Part shown: positions 14,532 to 23,244 of the stretch, one piece after another | Layout: every line of letters begins with the position of its first letter | Position numbering within the stretch: position 1 is the first letter of the stretch | Assembly: GCA_022839105.1 (NCBI GenBank) | Contig: JALHDH010000023.1 | Location: 1-30,356 of the forward strand | DNA: 30,356 nt | DNA from: a bacterium | GTDB taxonomy: Bacteria; Vulcanimicrobiota; Xenobia; Xenobiales; Xenobiaceae | Direction: 5' to 3' | Notes under the pieces: model-generated | The model's input: the letters and a program-made list of their open reading frames with translations, nothing else | Database searches by the model: none | Told to the model about the DNA's origin: nothing | Made by a program: the position numbers and the translations under genes

Positions 14532-15464
14532 ATGAGCAGTGATCCCCGCGCCTCGGGCCTTCCCCCACCCCGTTTCCCGAAGCGGGGTTTTGAACTGCTG
14601 GTCGATCACGATGGCCGGGGGTTCCAATACTTCGTTCCGGACTCGACCAGGGGACCGGGTTTCTTTCACCCGTTGCGAGCCGAGGAGGTCGAAGACCTCT
14701 TCGCGCGGGTCCTGTTGCGAAGGGATCCCACGCTCCCCGTCCTGATCCTGGTGGTGGCCCTGGTGGCCCTGGCCCTGGCCATGGGCTGGACCGGGGCGGG
14801 CTTGGCCCTGCTCCTCCTGGGAGCCCTGGGGATTCCCTGGCTGGCTGTCTCGTCCCGAAAGGCTCGGAGCCTCCGGATCTGGTTCAACCAGGAGCGCCCC
14901 GAGATTGCGGCCCGGTTTGCGGCCATCCAGAAGATTGCCGAGACCTTGGAGGCCTGCCAGAAGGTCTGGATGGTCCTCTCCGAGGTTCCGGGTTCCGCGG
15001 GGACTCCGTGCGCCCTGCGCTCTGCGGACGTGGGTCGGGTGGCTTCGGCGCCTCCGGGATTGCGGATCTCCTCGCCCAAGGGGAGGTACTACCTTCTGCC
15101 TGGAGGGATCCTGGCCTGGAGGCGCGGGGTGGTCTCATTCGGACCCTACGAGGCCTGGCACAATCGTTCGGGAACCCTCGAGATGGTCTTCCCGGGGTCG
15201 CTTCCGAGGGATTCTCCTCAAAAGGGGCAACGCCACCTGCATGTGACGCGCCAGGGAAGGCCCGATCCGAAGTTTGGGAAGAACCCTGTGCTGCCCTTGT
15301 TGGAGGTGGGCGAACTGGTCTGGGGGTTGGGGCGTTCCGAGATGCATCTGAGGACTTCACGCCCCGAGGCTGCGGCCCAGGTGGCTCGGGAGTTGCGAGC
15401 CCTGGCCGGCCAGGAGTCCCTCGGTGTCAGGATGTCTCCCTCCCCCTCAGGGGAGTCCGGATGA
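14532..15464 (+). CDS. Hypothetical two-TM protein
   Basis: A 310-residue protein I do not recognise. A soluble N-terminus (RGFELLVDHDGRGFQYFVPD) is followed by two adjacent TM helices (about 69-84 and 87-106) and a long soluble C-terminal domain with SPKGRYYLLPGGILAWRRG, VSFGPYEAWHN and HLHVTRQGRPDPKFG. Both ends probably lie on the same side of the membrane. ATG 14532 lies 13 bases after GGAGG, a little far. The 3' end overlaps the convergent beta-propeller gene by 18 bases. Codon use matches its neighbours. It may be co-transcribed with the upstream glycosyltransferase. Confidence 0.7.
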   Translation: MSSDPRASGLPPPRFPKRGFELLVDHDGRGFQYFVPDSTRGPGFFHPLRAEEVEDLFARVLLRRDPTLPVLILVVALVALALAMGWTGAGLALLLLGALGIPWLAVSSRKARSLRIWFNQERPEIAARFAAIQKIAETLEACQKVWMVLSEVPGSAGTPCALRSADVGRVASAPPGLRISSPKGRYYLLPGGILAWRRGVVSFGPYEAWHNRSGTLEMVFPGSLPRDSPQKGQRHLHVTRQGRPDPKFGKNPVLPLLEVGELVWGLGRSEMHLRTSRPEAAAQVARELRALAGQESLGVRMSPSPSGESG

Positions 15465-17558
15465 GCGAGCCCCTTTTCGGGGCTGCACATCAAAACGCAT
15501 CAGGCGCTGCGAGAACTTGAATTCGCCCACCCAAAGGTGGGATCCGTCGAAGGCCAGCGCCCCAGGCATCACCAGGCCGCTCCGGCCGGCCAGGGGGGGG
15601 GCCGAGGGGTCCTCCTGGCCCAGGATCAGATCGGCGGCCTGGCCCGCCAGGGCCCTGGAGACATCCTCCCAGATCAGGACGTTGTGGCCGAAGGTGTTGG
15701 TCAGGAAGAGGCGCCGGCCCGCCAGGAGGATGTCCTGGGGGTTCTGGAGGACGTGCTCCTCGGGCGTCTCTTCGGAGGTCACCGAACGGATTCCCGAGAA
15801 CGGGGTCGGCCGACCCAGATCCTCAAGCCTGAAGAGCTGCGCCCGGGGGAGGTGGCCCAGCTCATAGCCGCTCTGGACGACCACCGCCAGGTACTCTTCC
15901 GAAACCGAGAGCCGGCGCGGATGGGACACCTCCAGGGTGGCCACGGGCTCTTCGAAGAATCCGGGCTCGGAACTGGCGAAGACCCAGATTCGGCCGGCCT
16001 GCTCATCGGCCAGGTAGAGCCGACCCTGCGAGTCCAAGGCGACTCCCTTGGCGTCCTGGAAGCGGACGCTCCCGATCCGCCCGCGGAATTCGCGGTCGGG
16101 AAGCTCGCCGTTGAGGGGCAATCGGCGCCAGACCCACAGGCGATCTCCTCCCGCGGCGACCAGCCTTCCTCCCTTCAGGTCCGTATCCCAGGGGCCCTCT
16201 GCAAAGCGGTATACGAAATCCGGCCGGGCTGCCGTCTGATCTGGAAGATCCCGGAAGACGAACATCTTCTGGTCGAAGTCCGAGGTCACGAAGAGGTGCC
16301 TCCCATCGCTGACGGGGTTGGGATTGACCAGGATGAAGCGTTCCTCGCGGGGCGAGGCCTGCGGGCTGCGGGCTCCGATCGCGAAGTCGGCTGTCTCCCG
16401 GCGGACCGAGTCCAGGCTCTGGAATCCGAGGACCCGGTTCCCGTTCATCAAGGAGAGGTACAGGGTTGAACCGACATAGAGCAGTCCCGAGGTGTCGCCG
16501 GCCTGGTGCTTGAGCCCGTCCAGGCCGGCAAAGAGGTCCGGAGCCTGTTCCGGCTGGGAGGGGAGGGCGCTCCACCCGTAGACAAGCCCCTCCTCGCTCA
16601 GGGCCAGGAACCTGCCCTGGGGTCCGAAGGCTCCCCGGAGCAGGGCGCTGCTGTGCCGAGAGAGCCCCTTGAGCCAGGATGGCTTCTGCATGAAGAAGTC
16701 GTACCCGTCGGCACCCGTTCGGGGGATCGCCGACCAGAAGAAGGTGGCGTGCTCCGGTCCATTTCCGAAGGCGTCGTAGCTGGCCACGACCATCCGGCTT
16801 CCGTCGCTGGTGACGTACCTCGGACTCCCCAGAGCCCCGTCTCCATTGAAGACGACATCCGGAGGGCGGTCCTCTCCAGGCAGGCCATGCCAGATCAAGA
16901 GGTTTCCGGCCCCGCGATTGGCGACGACGAGGTCCCTGCCGTCGGTCCACGCGGAGTAGGGCATGCGGACTGCCGGTTCGCCTTCCTTCAGGGCGCGGAT
17001 CTCGAAATCGGCCGGACTGCCGCTCCGGGTCGGCATGCGCTTCCAGACCAGCAGGCGGTCATTCCAGCAGTCGGCCACCACCAGGCAGGTCCCGTCCGTG
17101 GCCACGCCGACCGGCCAGTTCATCTGATCCAGGGCGGTTCCCGGGGTATTCCCCCGGAAGTCCTTCTGGCCCAGGACCAGGTCGGGAGGGAGGTTCCCCT
17201 GGGGGGCGCGGTTCCAGATCAGGACGCGGTGGTTTCGCGTGTCGGCCAGGACCAGGTTCCGTCCATCGCTGGTGAGGTTGCCCGGGAACAGGAAGTCCAA
17301 GGGGCCTCCGGCCTGGTCGAAACCCTCGCTGGACAGGACGATCGAGGCCTCCTGGCCCGGAGTGAACCATCCTTCGGGCAGGCTCGGAGCGCGGGAGTAG
17401 CTGGAGTTCAGGGTCTGGGCCCGAGGAGGATCCAGGCGGAGGCCCGCCCGGTCGGCCAGATGGAAGAGGAGGTCGGCCGGGGTGGTCCTGAGGACCTGGA
17501 ACAGGAACAAGAGGGCCAGGCCGAGCAACAGGAGGACTCGAAGATTCCGAGCGGACAA
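15447..17558 (-). CDS. Membrane-anchored NHL-type beta-propeller protein
   Basis: A 703-residue protein with an N-terminal TM anchor or uncleaved signal (about residues 5-22), then roughly ten propeller blades with NHL-like repeats. Examples are LVLADTRNHRVLIWNRAP, LVVADCWNDRLLVWKRMP, LVVANRGAGNLLIW and LFLTNTFGHNVLIW, interleaved with DLVLGQKDF and DLILGQEDP, a pattern seen in secreted NHL proteins. It probably binds proteins or carbohydrate outside the cytoplasm; the ligand is unknown. I choose TTG 17558 because AGAAGGA lies eight bases upstream and the anchor follows directly. ATG 17726 has no ribosome binding site and adds 56 disordered residues. It converges on, and overlaps, the hypothetical gene ending at 15464. 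Confidence 0.85.
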   Translation of the reverse strand: MSARNLRVLLLLGLALLFLFQVLRTTPADLLFHLADRAGLRLDPPRAQTLNSSYSRAPSLPEGWFTPGQEASIVLSSEGFDQAGGPLDFLFPGNLTSDGRNLVLADTRNHRVLIWNRAPQGNLPPDLVLGQKDFRGNTPGTALDQMNWPVGVATDGTCLVVADCWNDRLLVWKRMPTRSGSPADFEIRALKEGEPAVRMPYSAWTDGRDLVVANRGAGNLLIWHGLPGEDRPPDVVFNGDGALGSPRYVTSDGSRMVVASYDAFGNGPEHATFFWSAIPRTGADGYDFFMQKPSWLKGLSRHSSALLRGAFGPQGRFLALSEEGLVYGWSALPSQPEQAPDLFAGLDGLKHQAGDTSGLLYVGSTLYLSLMNGNRVLGFQSLDSVRRETADFAIGARSPQASPREERFILVNPNPVSDGRHLFVTSDFDQKMFVFRDLPDQTAARPDFVYRFAEGPWDTDLKGGRLVAAGGDRLWVWRRLPLNGELPDREFRGRIGSVRFQDAKGVALDSQGRLYLADEQAGRIWVFASSEPGFFEEPVATLEVSHPRRLSVSEEYLAVVVQSGYELGHLPRAQLFRLEDLGRPTPFSGIRSVTSEETPEEHVLQNPQDILLAGRRLFLTNTFGHNVLIWEDVSRALAGQAADLILGQEDPSAPPLAGRSGLVMPGALAFDGSHLWVGEFKFSQRLMRFDVQPRKGARSSGLP

Positions 17559-17766
17559 GGTGGGGGTCCTTCTCTGAGGGGCGGTCGTCCCGAGCGCTTC
17601 TCGACCCGTGCCGAGGCCTCCTGTCCGGGAACCCCCCGAGGGTGGATTCAGGAGCCTCCTCGATCCGCCGCCTGGCGTGAGGACCGAGGGCGTCGAGGCG
17701 GGTCTGGATGCAAGGAAGGCGTGCATCGAGGAGCCTGGAAGGCTCTCGCCCGGCCTCGACGAGTCC

Positions 17767-17775
17767 TGCTATAAT
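17767..17775 (+). promoter_or_regulatory. Extended -10 promoter of the glycosyltransferase at 17859
   Basis: TGCTATAAT (TGnTATAAT, consensus extended -10) lies 83 bases upstream of the TTG start. No good -35 hexamer is found 16-18 bases upstream, as expected for extended -10 promoters. The 300-base gap 17559-17858 between the divergent propeller and glycosyltransferase genes otherwise shows no clear motif; I see no convincing promoter for the minus-strand gene. Confidence 0.65.
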
Positions 17776-17858
17776 GGAGCGATTCGTGCGGGGGCTGGCC
17801 GGGCGAGCGGGTCTTTCCGGCCGGGGTGACGAACCGTGGATTTCCGGAGGGAGCAGCC

Positions 17859-19643
17859 TTGCCCAGGAACCTGGTCTACTTCCTGGCCCTTCTGACAGCC
17901 GGGTTCTTCTGGTCGCATCTCGGCTGGGAGAGCCACGACGGGATGAGTTTTCCCGACCAGCATTCTGCGAACTTCCTGACGAATGCCTTCAAGTGCAGCC
18001 GGGTCCTGGCGCAGGTGCAGGAGTCGGTGGTTCAGGGCGGGGAAGCGCCGCTGCCCCGCTTCCCCAGGACCCAGGACTATCCGCCCCTTACCTTCATGTT
18101 GTCCGGGTTCTTCATGAACCTCTTCGGAGCCGATGTCCAGGTGGCCCGGCTGGCACAGGTCGGGTTCGTCGCCGGCCTGATCTTCGCCATGGGCCGGCTC
18201 GGCTGGCAACTGGCGGGATGGCGTGGGGCCATCCTGCTTGCCCTGGGGATCGCCACCAGCGTCTGGCCCTCCCAGTTCACCCGGATCTACAGCATGGCGC
18301 CCGGACAGATGTTCATCCTGGCCTTGTGCATGACCTTGTTGCTGGACTCCCGGGGACTGACCCGGCGCAGGGTCTGTGCTGGAATCGGCGTGGCTTTCGG
18401 GATCGGGATGCTGGTGAAGTACTCCGTCCTGCTCCTGACCCTTCCCGTCGTGCTGATCATGGCCTTGCCGGGCCTCTTCCGGTCCTCGCGTTCGCTCCTG
18501 GCCCTCCTGATGGTCGTCTTCCAGCTCGCCATGGTGGTCTTGCTGAGCTGGTGGGGCCTGCTGGAGGTCCGCGTCTCGGGAGGGCTGGGTCTCTGGGACC
18601 CGTTGGTCCTGGCCGCAGAGGCGCTCTTCCTCCTGGGGGTGCTGGTGGCCCTGGCCCTGAGCCGGAGGGGAGAGTCCAGTTCGGGAGTCGGGCTTTTGCT
18701 GCTCGCTTCGACCTGTGGCCTGGTCTGTGCGCCCTGGTACTTCGCGAACATGGTCTTCTGGGAGCCCCTGATCGAGTTGCAGGTCTTCTCGGCTCCGCTC
18801 GACCTGGATGCCGGGACCTGGTTGCTGGGGACCGCCCGGGCGCAGCTCCTCTCGCTCTGGGTCACAGGCAGCTTCTACTGGGGAGGGTTGGCCTGGTTGG
18901 CCCTGGGGACCGTGATGCTGGCGACCTGGCGTGAGATGGCTTCGACCCGCCTGCTGCTCATCGCGGCTTCCGCGACAATCCTGCTGGCGCACTTCGTGCT
19001 GCTGGTGCCGGATGTCCGTTATCTGTCCTCGACCGCCCCCGTGCTGGTGATCCTGGCCTTCCTCTGGGCCGCACGCTGGCGGTGGAGCTTCGGGGTCTGC
19101 GTGGCCTTCATGCTGGTGGCCGGGATCCTGCAGGTTTCCGGATGGAAGCCATCCGTCCGGGAGCTGGCCGGACGCTGCGGGTTGCAGGTCTTTCCGCTCT
19201 CCAATGAGTTCGTGGGTCCCGTGAACCGGGTGGAGGCTCCGGCCTTCCTCTTCGATCTGGCCCAGGTGCCGGTGGCCGAGTCCCCGACCTTTGAGTCGGA
19301 TATCCTGGACGTGATTCCTCAAGGCGCCCGGACGGCCGTCCTCTGGGTCGATGATCCCCCGGATGGGAGCGGATTCCTGGCCAATCTGCTCCGCGACCGC
19401 AAACGGGCCTTCATGGCGCGCCATGGATTGCGTCTGCGTCCGCCGGAGGTGGAGTTCCTGGTCCTGTGTGCCTGGTCGGAGATCTCCAAGGATTTCCCCG
19501 CAAGCCTGGGGCTTTCAGGAAGGCCCCAAGAGCTGCAGATCCAGATCTATCATCAGGTCATGCAGGTGCAGGTCTTCCGCTGCCTGCCGGGCTTCGAAGC
19601 CGAGGTCCTCCAGGCCCTGCTCCAGGGGCAGACCGAGGGTTAG
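17859..19643 (+). CDS. GT-C-type membrane glycosyltransferase (PMT-like)
   Basis: A 594-residue multi-pass protein resembling the gene at 1275-3137. After the first TM helix, WESHDGMSFPDQH (D27) gives the acidic loop position of GT-C enzymes. RTQDYPPLTFMLSGFF matches the PPL loop, and IGMLVKYSVLLLTLPVVL matches the KW/KY helix of the paralogue. About ten TM helices precede a soluble C-terminus of about 170 residues. I start at TTG 17859 because GGAGGG lies seven bases upstream; GTG 17826 is in frame but lacks a site. It is expressed from the extended -10 promoter at 17767. Its stop overlaps the convergent metallopeptidase gene by four bases. Sugar and acceptor unknown. Confidence 0.8.
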   Translation: MPRNLVYFLALLTAGFFWSHLGWESHDGMSFPDQHSANFLTNAFKCSRVLAQVQESVVQGGEAPLPRFPRTQDYPPLTFMLSGFFMNLFGADVQVARLAQVGFVAGLIFAMGRLGWQLAGWRGAILLALGIATSVWPSQFTRIYSMAPGQMFILALCMTLLLDSRGLTRRRVCAGIGVAFGIGMLVKYSVLLLTLPVVLIMALPGLFRSSRSLLALLMVVFQLAMVVLLSWWGLLEVRVSGGLGLWDPLVLAAEALFLLGVLVALALSRRGESSSGVGLLLLASTCGLVCAPWYFANMVFWEPLIELQVFSAPLDLDAGTWLLGTARAQLLSLWVTGSFYWGGLAWLALGTVMLATWREMASTRLLLIAASATILLAHFVLLVPDVRYLSSTAPVLVILAFLWAARWRWSFGVCVAFMLVAGILQVSGWKPSVRELAGRCGLQVFPLSNEFVGPVNRVEAPAFLFDLAQVPVAESPTFESDILDVIPQGARTAVLWVDDPPDGSGFLANLLRDRKRAFMARHGLRLRPPEVEFLVLCAWSEISKDFPASLGLSGRPQELQIQIYHQVMQVQVFRCLPGFEAEVLQALLQGQTEG

Positions 19644-20095
19644 GGTCTGGAATCCTCCAGATCCAAGGCCCCTGGGAACTCCTCCAGGTTCAGGAGTCGA
19701 CCGGCAAAGAGGTGGGCCGAGAGCTCGGCCAGGTCCTCGGGGCATTCGGGCTCCAGGACGTGGAAGAGCTCATGTGCGAGGATCCTCTCCCGGGCCTCTC
19801 CGGAGAGCCCGCGCCGCCGGAGGCGTTCGGAGAGATCCTCGAGCCCTTCGGGATCCAGGAGCACCAGCCGCTGCTCGATCAGGACCCGGCCTCGGACCAG
19901 GGCTCCCGGGACGCTCAGGGTCTCCAACCGGATCCGGTATCCCCTTCTGAAGAGCTCTTCCTCCGGCGGGGAGCCCACCTGCGCCAGGGCTTGACGCGCC
20001 CAGGCCCAGGCCCGGGAGGGGTCGCCGGCCCTCCTTCCCGCCCTGGCCCGCAGCCAGGCCTCAAGACCCGGGGGGCGGGCCAGCGGGTTGCCCAT
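19640..20095 (-). CDS. Small HExxH metallopeptidase-like protein
   Basis: A 151-residue protein with a zinc-protease motif in ERILAHELFHVLEPE, followed by DLAELSAHLFAGRLL, where the second Glu could be the third zinc ligand. The spacing resembles ImmA/IrrE-type and other minimal gluzincin-like peptidases. A basic N-terminal helix region precedes it. No signal peptide or TM helix is seen, so it is probably cytoplasmic. The ATG at 20095 is one base after the stop of the histidine kinase gene (TGAGATG), indicating translational coupling. ImmA/IrrE proteins cleave regulators in other systems; here a role in the kinase pathway is inferred from position only. Confidence 0.7.
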   Translation of the reverse strand: MGNPLARPPGLEAWLRARAGRRAGDPSRAWAWARQALAQVGSPPEEELFRRGYRIRLETLSVPGALVRGRVLIEQRLVLLDPEGLEDLSERLRRRGLSGEARERILAHELFHVLEPECPEDLAELSAHLFAGRLLNLEEFPGALDLEDSRP

Positions 20096-20096
20096 C

Positions 20097-21473
20097 TCAG
20101 GTCCGGGAAGAATCTGCGGCACAGAGCGGAAGGGTCACGGTGAAGCAGGCGCCCTGTCCCGGGTGGCTCTGGACCGCGATGTTGCCCCCGTGGGCCTCGA
20201 CAATCCTGCGCGAGATGGCCAGCCCCAGTCCGGTGCTGGTCTCGCCGCCGGTGGGACGGGTGCTGCCCCTCGCGAAGGCCTTGAAGATCCGCCCGAGCTC
20301 CTCGCTCCGGATGCCCTGGCCCTGGTCCCTCACGAAGATCTCGACCGCTCTGGGTTCTGCGCGCGCTCCCAGGGTGATGGTGGTGCCGGGATGAGAGAAC
20401 TTGACCGCGTTGGTCAGCAGGTTGTGCAGGACCTGGTCGAAGCGGCGGCGATCCAGTCGGACCCGGGGCAGTGGTCTGGAGACCTCGGTGACCAGGGTGA
20501 TGGACTTCTCGGCGGCCAGGAGGGAACTGGTCTCGAGGACTTCGGCCAGGAAGGGTTCCAACTCGATCTCCTCGAGTTCCAGGCTCAGCCTTCCAGCCTC
20601 GATGGCGCTGACGTCCAGCAGGTCGTTGACCAGGTTCAGCATCCTCTGGCAGGACCTCTCGACCCTCTCGAGCAGCATGCGTTGGGCCTGGTTCACCGGC
20701 CCGACCGTCCCGGCCAGGACCAGGCGCAGGTATCCCTGGGCCACGCCGATGGGGTTGCGGAGGTCGTGGGCGGCGACCCCCAGGAGGCGGTTCTTCTCTT
20801 CGTTCAAGGTCAGGAGGCGTTCGTACAGGCGGCTCTTCTCGACGATGACGGAGAGCTGGCCGGCGATCTCGCGGAAGATGTCCACGTGGACCGCCTCGTA
20901 GGCGTTGGTATAGCGGCAGGTGAAGAACATGAAGCCGATGGGGCGGCCCATCGCGATCAAGGGGCACGTCAGCGAGGAGAGCATCCCCTCCTCCAGGAGC
21001 AGGCGGGTGGAGTTCGAGTTCGGATGCTCCTGGAGGTACTCCTCGAGATCGTTGAGGATTCGCGGCTCTCCTGAGGCCAGGACCCGGGCCAGGCTGGTCT
21101 GGGCCAGGGGAAGGCTGAAGTCGCCGCCCAGGCGCAGCTCCGAGAAGTCCGAGCGGGCCCATCGGGCCCGGACGACCTGGTCCTCGTCCTCGAGCAGGGC
21201 CAGGCCGATCCGGTGGTAGGGGATGATGGGCCGGAAGGACTCGTAGACCGATTCCAGGATCTCGTCCAGGACCAGGCCGGCATTGATCTTCTCGGTGATC
21301 TGGGTCAGGATGCGCAGTTCGCGGTGACGCTGTTCGAGCAGGGTGCCCAGGCTCCGGACGGCATAGCCCAGGCGTCCGATTTCATCCTCGCCGACCGGAA
21401 CCTCGACGAAGAAGGCGCCCTGGCCCATCGCCTCGGCAGCCTGCAGGATCTTCTGGATGCGCTTGTCGGGCAT
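20097..21473 (-). CDS. Soluble GAF-domain sensor histidine kinase
   Basis: A 458-residue kinase. Domains in order: a HAMP-like coiled segment (about residues 10-60), a GAF domain (about 66-210), a HisKA dimerisation domain with the phospho-acceptor H236 in VAAHDLRNPIG, and a HATPase_c domain with the N-box NLLTNAVKFS (N355), G1 box DQGQG (383-387) and G2 GLGL (415-418). No TM helix is present, so the signal is probably cytoplasmic and read by the GAF domain. The ATG follows AAAGGCGAAGACC. No response regulator lies in the window; the co-encoded gene is a small HExxH protein, which makes this an orphan kinase at this locus. Confidence 0.93.
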   Translation of the reverse strand: MPDKRIQKILQAAEAMGQGAFFVEVPVGEDEIGRLGYAVRSLGTLLEQRHRELRILTQITEKINAGLVLDEILESVYESFRPIIPYHRIGLALLEDEDQVVRARWARSDFSELRLGGDFSLPLAQTSLARVLASGEPRILNDLEEYLQEHPNSNSTRLLLEEGMLSSLTCPLIAMGRPIGFMFFTCRYTNAYEAVHVDIFREIAGQLSVIVEKSRLYERLLTLNEEKNRLLGVAAHDLRNPIGVAQGYLRLVLAGTVGPVNQAQRMLLERVERSCQRMLNLVNDLLDVSAIEAGRLSLELEEIELEPFLAEVLETSSLLAAEKSITLVTEVSRPLPRVRLDRRRFDQVLHNLLTNAVKFSHPGTTITLGARAEPRAVEIFVRDQGQGIRSEELGRIFKAFARGSTRPTGGETSTGLGLAISRRIVEAHGGNIAVQSHPGQGACFTVTLPLCAADSSRT

Positions 21474-21663
21474 GGTCTTCGCCTTTCGGCACTTGCGGGG
21501 GGCCTTGACCTCCCGGGGCTCATTCGAAGGGGCCCGAAGGGCTCCTGCGCGCCTGCGGACTGGGGCGGTCTTCTTCGGAGGCGCCCGGGTCTACCGGCGA
21601 GAAGGTTCCAGGGTGGGAAACCGGAGGGGCCTTGTGGGGTTCCATCCAGCGTAGAGGGAGCGA

Positions 21664-22281
21664 ATGGACGAAGACCTGGAACTGATCGAGCGATTCAAGA
21701 CCGGAGACAAGACGGCATTCGACGAGTTGATGCAGAGGCATTACCGCTCGGTGCTCAACCTGATCTACCGTTTCACCGGCGCGACCGGCCAGCCCGCAGA
21801 GGATCTGGCACAGGATGTCTTCCTGCGCGTGTATCGTGCCTTGCCGCGCTTTGAGGCCCGGGCGCGCTTCTTCACCTACCTGTACAAGGTCACGATGAAC
21901 CTCTGCCTGAAGGAGAGGGCCCGCTGGGCCCGTCACAGGAGCCGGACTGTCAGTCTGGATGGGAACTGGGAAGATCCCGTGTCTCCCGGGCCCCGGGCCA
22001 TCCCCGACCCGGCCGGTTCGGCTCAGGACCGCTTCGAGCGCCGGGAGGTGGCCGGGGAGGTCCGCGAGGCCGTGATGGAACTGCCTGAGGAACAGAGGGC
22101 GGCGGTGATCCTGCATCGTTTTCACCATCTCTCCTACGAGGAGATCACCGAGGTCCTGGGAATCTCGCTGCCTGCAGTCAAGTCCCGGTTGCACCGAGCC
22201 AAGCTGGCTCTCCAGAGGCGATTGGGGGAGGGCACCAGGGAATCGCTGGAAGAAGCCCGGCAGCCGGAGGCTGCGGGCTGA
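21664..22281 (+). CDS. ECF-type RNA polymerase sigma factor
   Basis: A 205-residue sigma70-family protein of the ECF group. Region 2 (DLELIERFKTGDKTAFDELMQ through EDLAQDVFLRVYRALPRF) and region 4 (LPEEQRAAVILHRFHHLSYEEI, then LGISLPAVKSRLHRAKLAL) are clear and are joined by a linker of about 50 residues; region 3 is absent, as usual. AGGGAG lies a few bases before the ATG. The next gene encodes a zinc-finger anti-sigma factor, so the pair forms a standard ECF switch. The 190-base region to the divergent kinase contains no promoter that I can assign safely. Confidence 0.94.
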   Translation: MDEDLELIERFKTGDKTAFDELMQRHYRSVLNLIYRFTGATGQPAEDLAQDVFLRVYRALPRFEARARFFTYLYKVTMNLCLKERARWARHRSRTVSLDGNWEDPVSPGPRAIPDPAGSAQDRFERREVAGEVREAVMELPEEQRAAVILHRFHHLSYEEITEVLGISLPAVKSRLHRAKLALQRRLGEGTRESLEEARQPEAAG

Positions 22282-22301
22282 TGAGTGGGAGGTTGATCCG
22301 A

Positions 22302-22817
22302 ATGGCGACCACATGCGCGCAGGTCGAAGAGTTGTTGCCTGCCTACGAGGACGGAGACCTCAGCGTCGAGGAAACCCGCCGCCTGGAGCGGCACCTCCAG
22401 GCCTGTCCACCCTGTCGGCAGGGGCTTGCGGATCTGCGCTCGAGTTGGGAGAGGCTCGGTGCCTGGAAGGATCTCGAGCCGGCCCCGGCCTGGAGGCAGG
22501 ACTTCTGGAGGAACCTGGGGCGCGACGAAGAGCGTCGACGCCTGGGGCCCTGGCGCTTCCTGCGCTCCCGGCACTGGGCGTCGGCGGCGATGGCGGCGGT
22601 CCTGGCCTTGGGCTTCTTCACCGGGACCTGGTGGCAGGGAGCCCCCGTCCAGCCGACCGGGATGGCCGCCTCCGTGTTGATTTCCCGGGACCTGGCCGAG
22701 ATCGCCCTGGCTTCCGCCGAACCCCAGGAGGCCGAGTCCTTCCTGCTCGGAGAGGTGGAGGGACCTTTCTCTCCCGAGATTCTCGACGAGGCCCTGTCTT
22801 CGGTGCAGGCTCCTTGA
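22302..22817 (+). CDS. Zinc-finger (zf-HC2) anti-sigma factor
   Basis: A 171-residue membrane protein. The N-terminal cytoplasmic domain has the ZAS zinc motif C5...H31-x3-C35-x2-C38 (HLQACPPC) used to hold ECF sigma factors. A TM helix follows at about 92-110, then a short periplasmic tail of about 60 residues. ATG 22302 is chosen because GGGAGG lies nine bases upstream; the ATG at 22281 overlaps the sigma stop but has no site. It should bind the sigma factor encoded upstream and release it on an envelope signal. Confidence 0.9.
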   Translation: MATTCAQVEELLPAYEDGDLSVEETRRLERHLQACPPCRQGLADLRSSWERLGAWKDLEPAPAWRQDFWRNLGRDEERRRLGPWRFLRSRHWASAAMAAVLALGFFTGTWWQGAPVQPTGMAASVLISRDLAEIALASAEPQEAESFLLGEVEGPFSPEILDEALSSVQAP

Positions 22818-22833
22818 AGTGGTTGGAGGTCTT

Positions 22834-23220
22834 ATGTCCAGGTTGCTGATCGGAGTCCTGAGCGTCCTGGTGGCGGTCTTCCTTCTGGGGACCCCCCTGG
22901 CAGCCCAGGAGAAGGAATTGCCGGCCGGAGAAGTGGCCCGGAGCGAACCCGAGGACCCTCAGGCGGTCCGCAACCGCTTCTCTCCCCAACTCAAGAGCGT
23001 CCAGATCGACATCCAGACCGTGAAGGTCGAGCTGGCCCGAATGCTGGCTTCGCCCGAGCCCGATCGAACCCAGGTCAAGGGATTGATCGGGCGGATGCTG
23101 GACCTGCAGCGACGCAAGCAGATGCTGCTGGTCGACCAGATGTTTGATACCCTGGAGTGCATGCCCCAGGGCAGCCGCGAAGAATTCCTCCAGCCCATCA
23201 TCGACCAGTTGCTGCGCTGA
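22834..23220 (+). CDS. Spy/CpxP/ZraP-like periplasmic protein
   Basis: A 128-residue protein with a signal peptide (about residues 1-24, ending LAAQ) and a helical mature part: RFSPQLKSVQIDIQTVKVEL, then ASPEPDRTQVKGLIGRMLDL, then QMLLVDQMFDTLECMP. The helix-turn-helix pattern with a ...PEPDRxxV... turn resembles the Spy/CpxP/heavy-metal-resistance group of periplasmic chaperones or sensors. Such proteins commonly sit beside ECF or two-component stress regulators. GGAGG is four to five bases before the ATG. Its place in the operon suggests it is either an output of the sigma factor or a signal input to it. Confidence 0.75.
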   Translation: MSRLLIGVLSVLVAVFLLGTPLAAQEKELPAGEVARSEPEDPQAVRNRFSPQLKSVQIDIQTVKVELARMLASPEPDRTQVKGLIGRMLDLQRRKQMLLVDQMFDTLECMPQGSREEFLQPIIDQLLR

Positions 23221-23244
23221 GCCGGAGCTCCTGAAGGGAGCCGG

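Noticed and set aside
17559..17726. An upstream ATG start (17726) for the propeller gene
   Set aside because: No ribosome binding site, and it would add 56 disordered residues before the membrane anchor; TTG 17558 has a well-spaced AGAAGGA.
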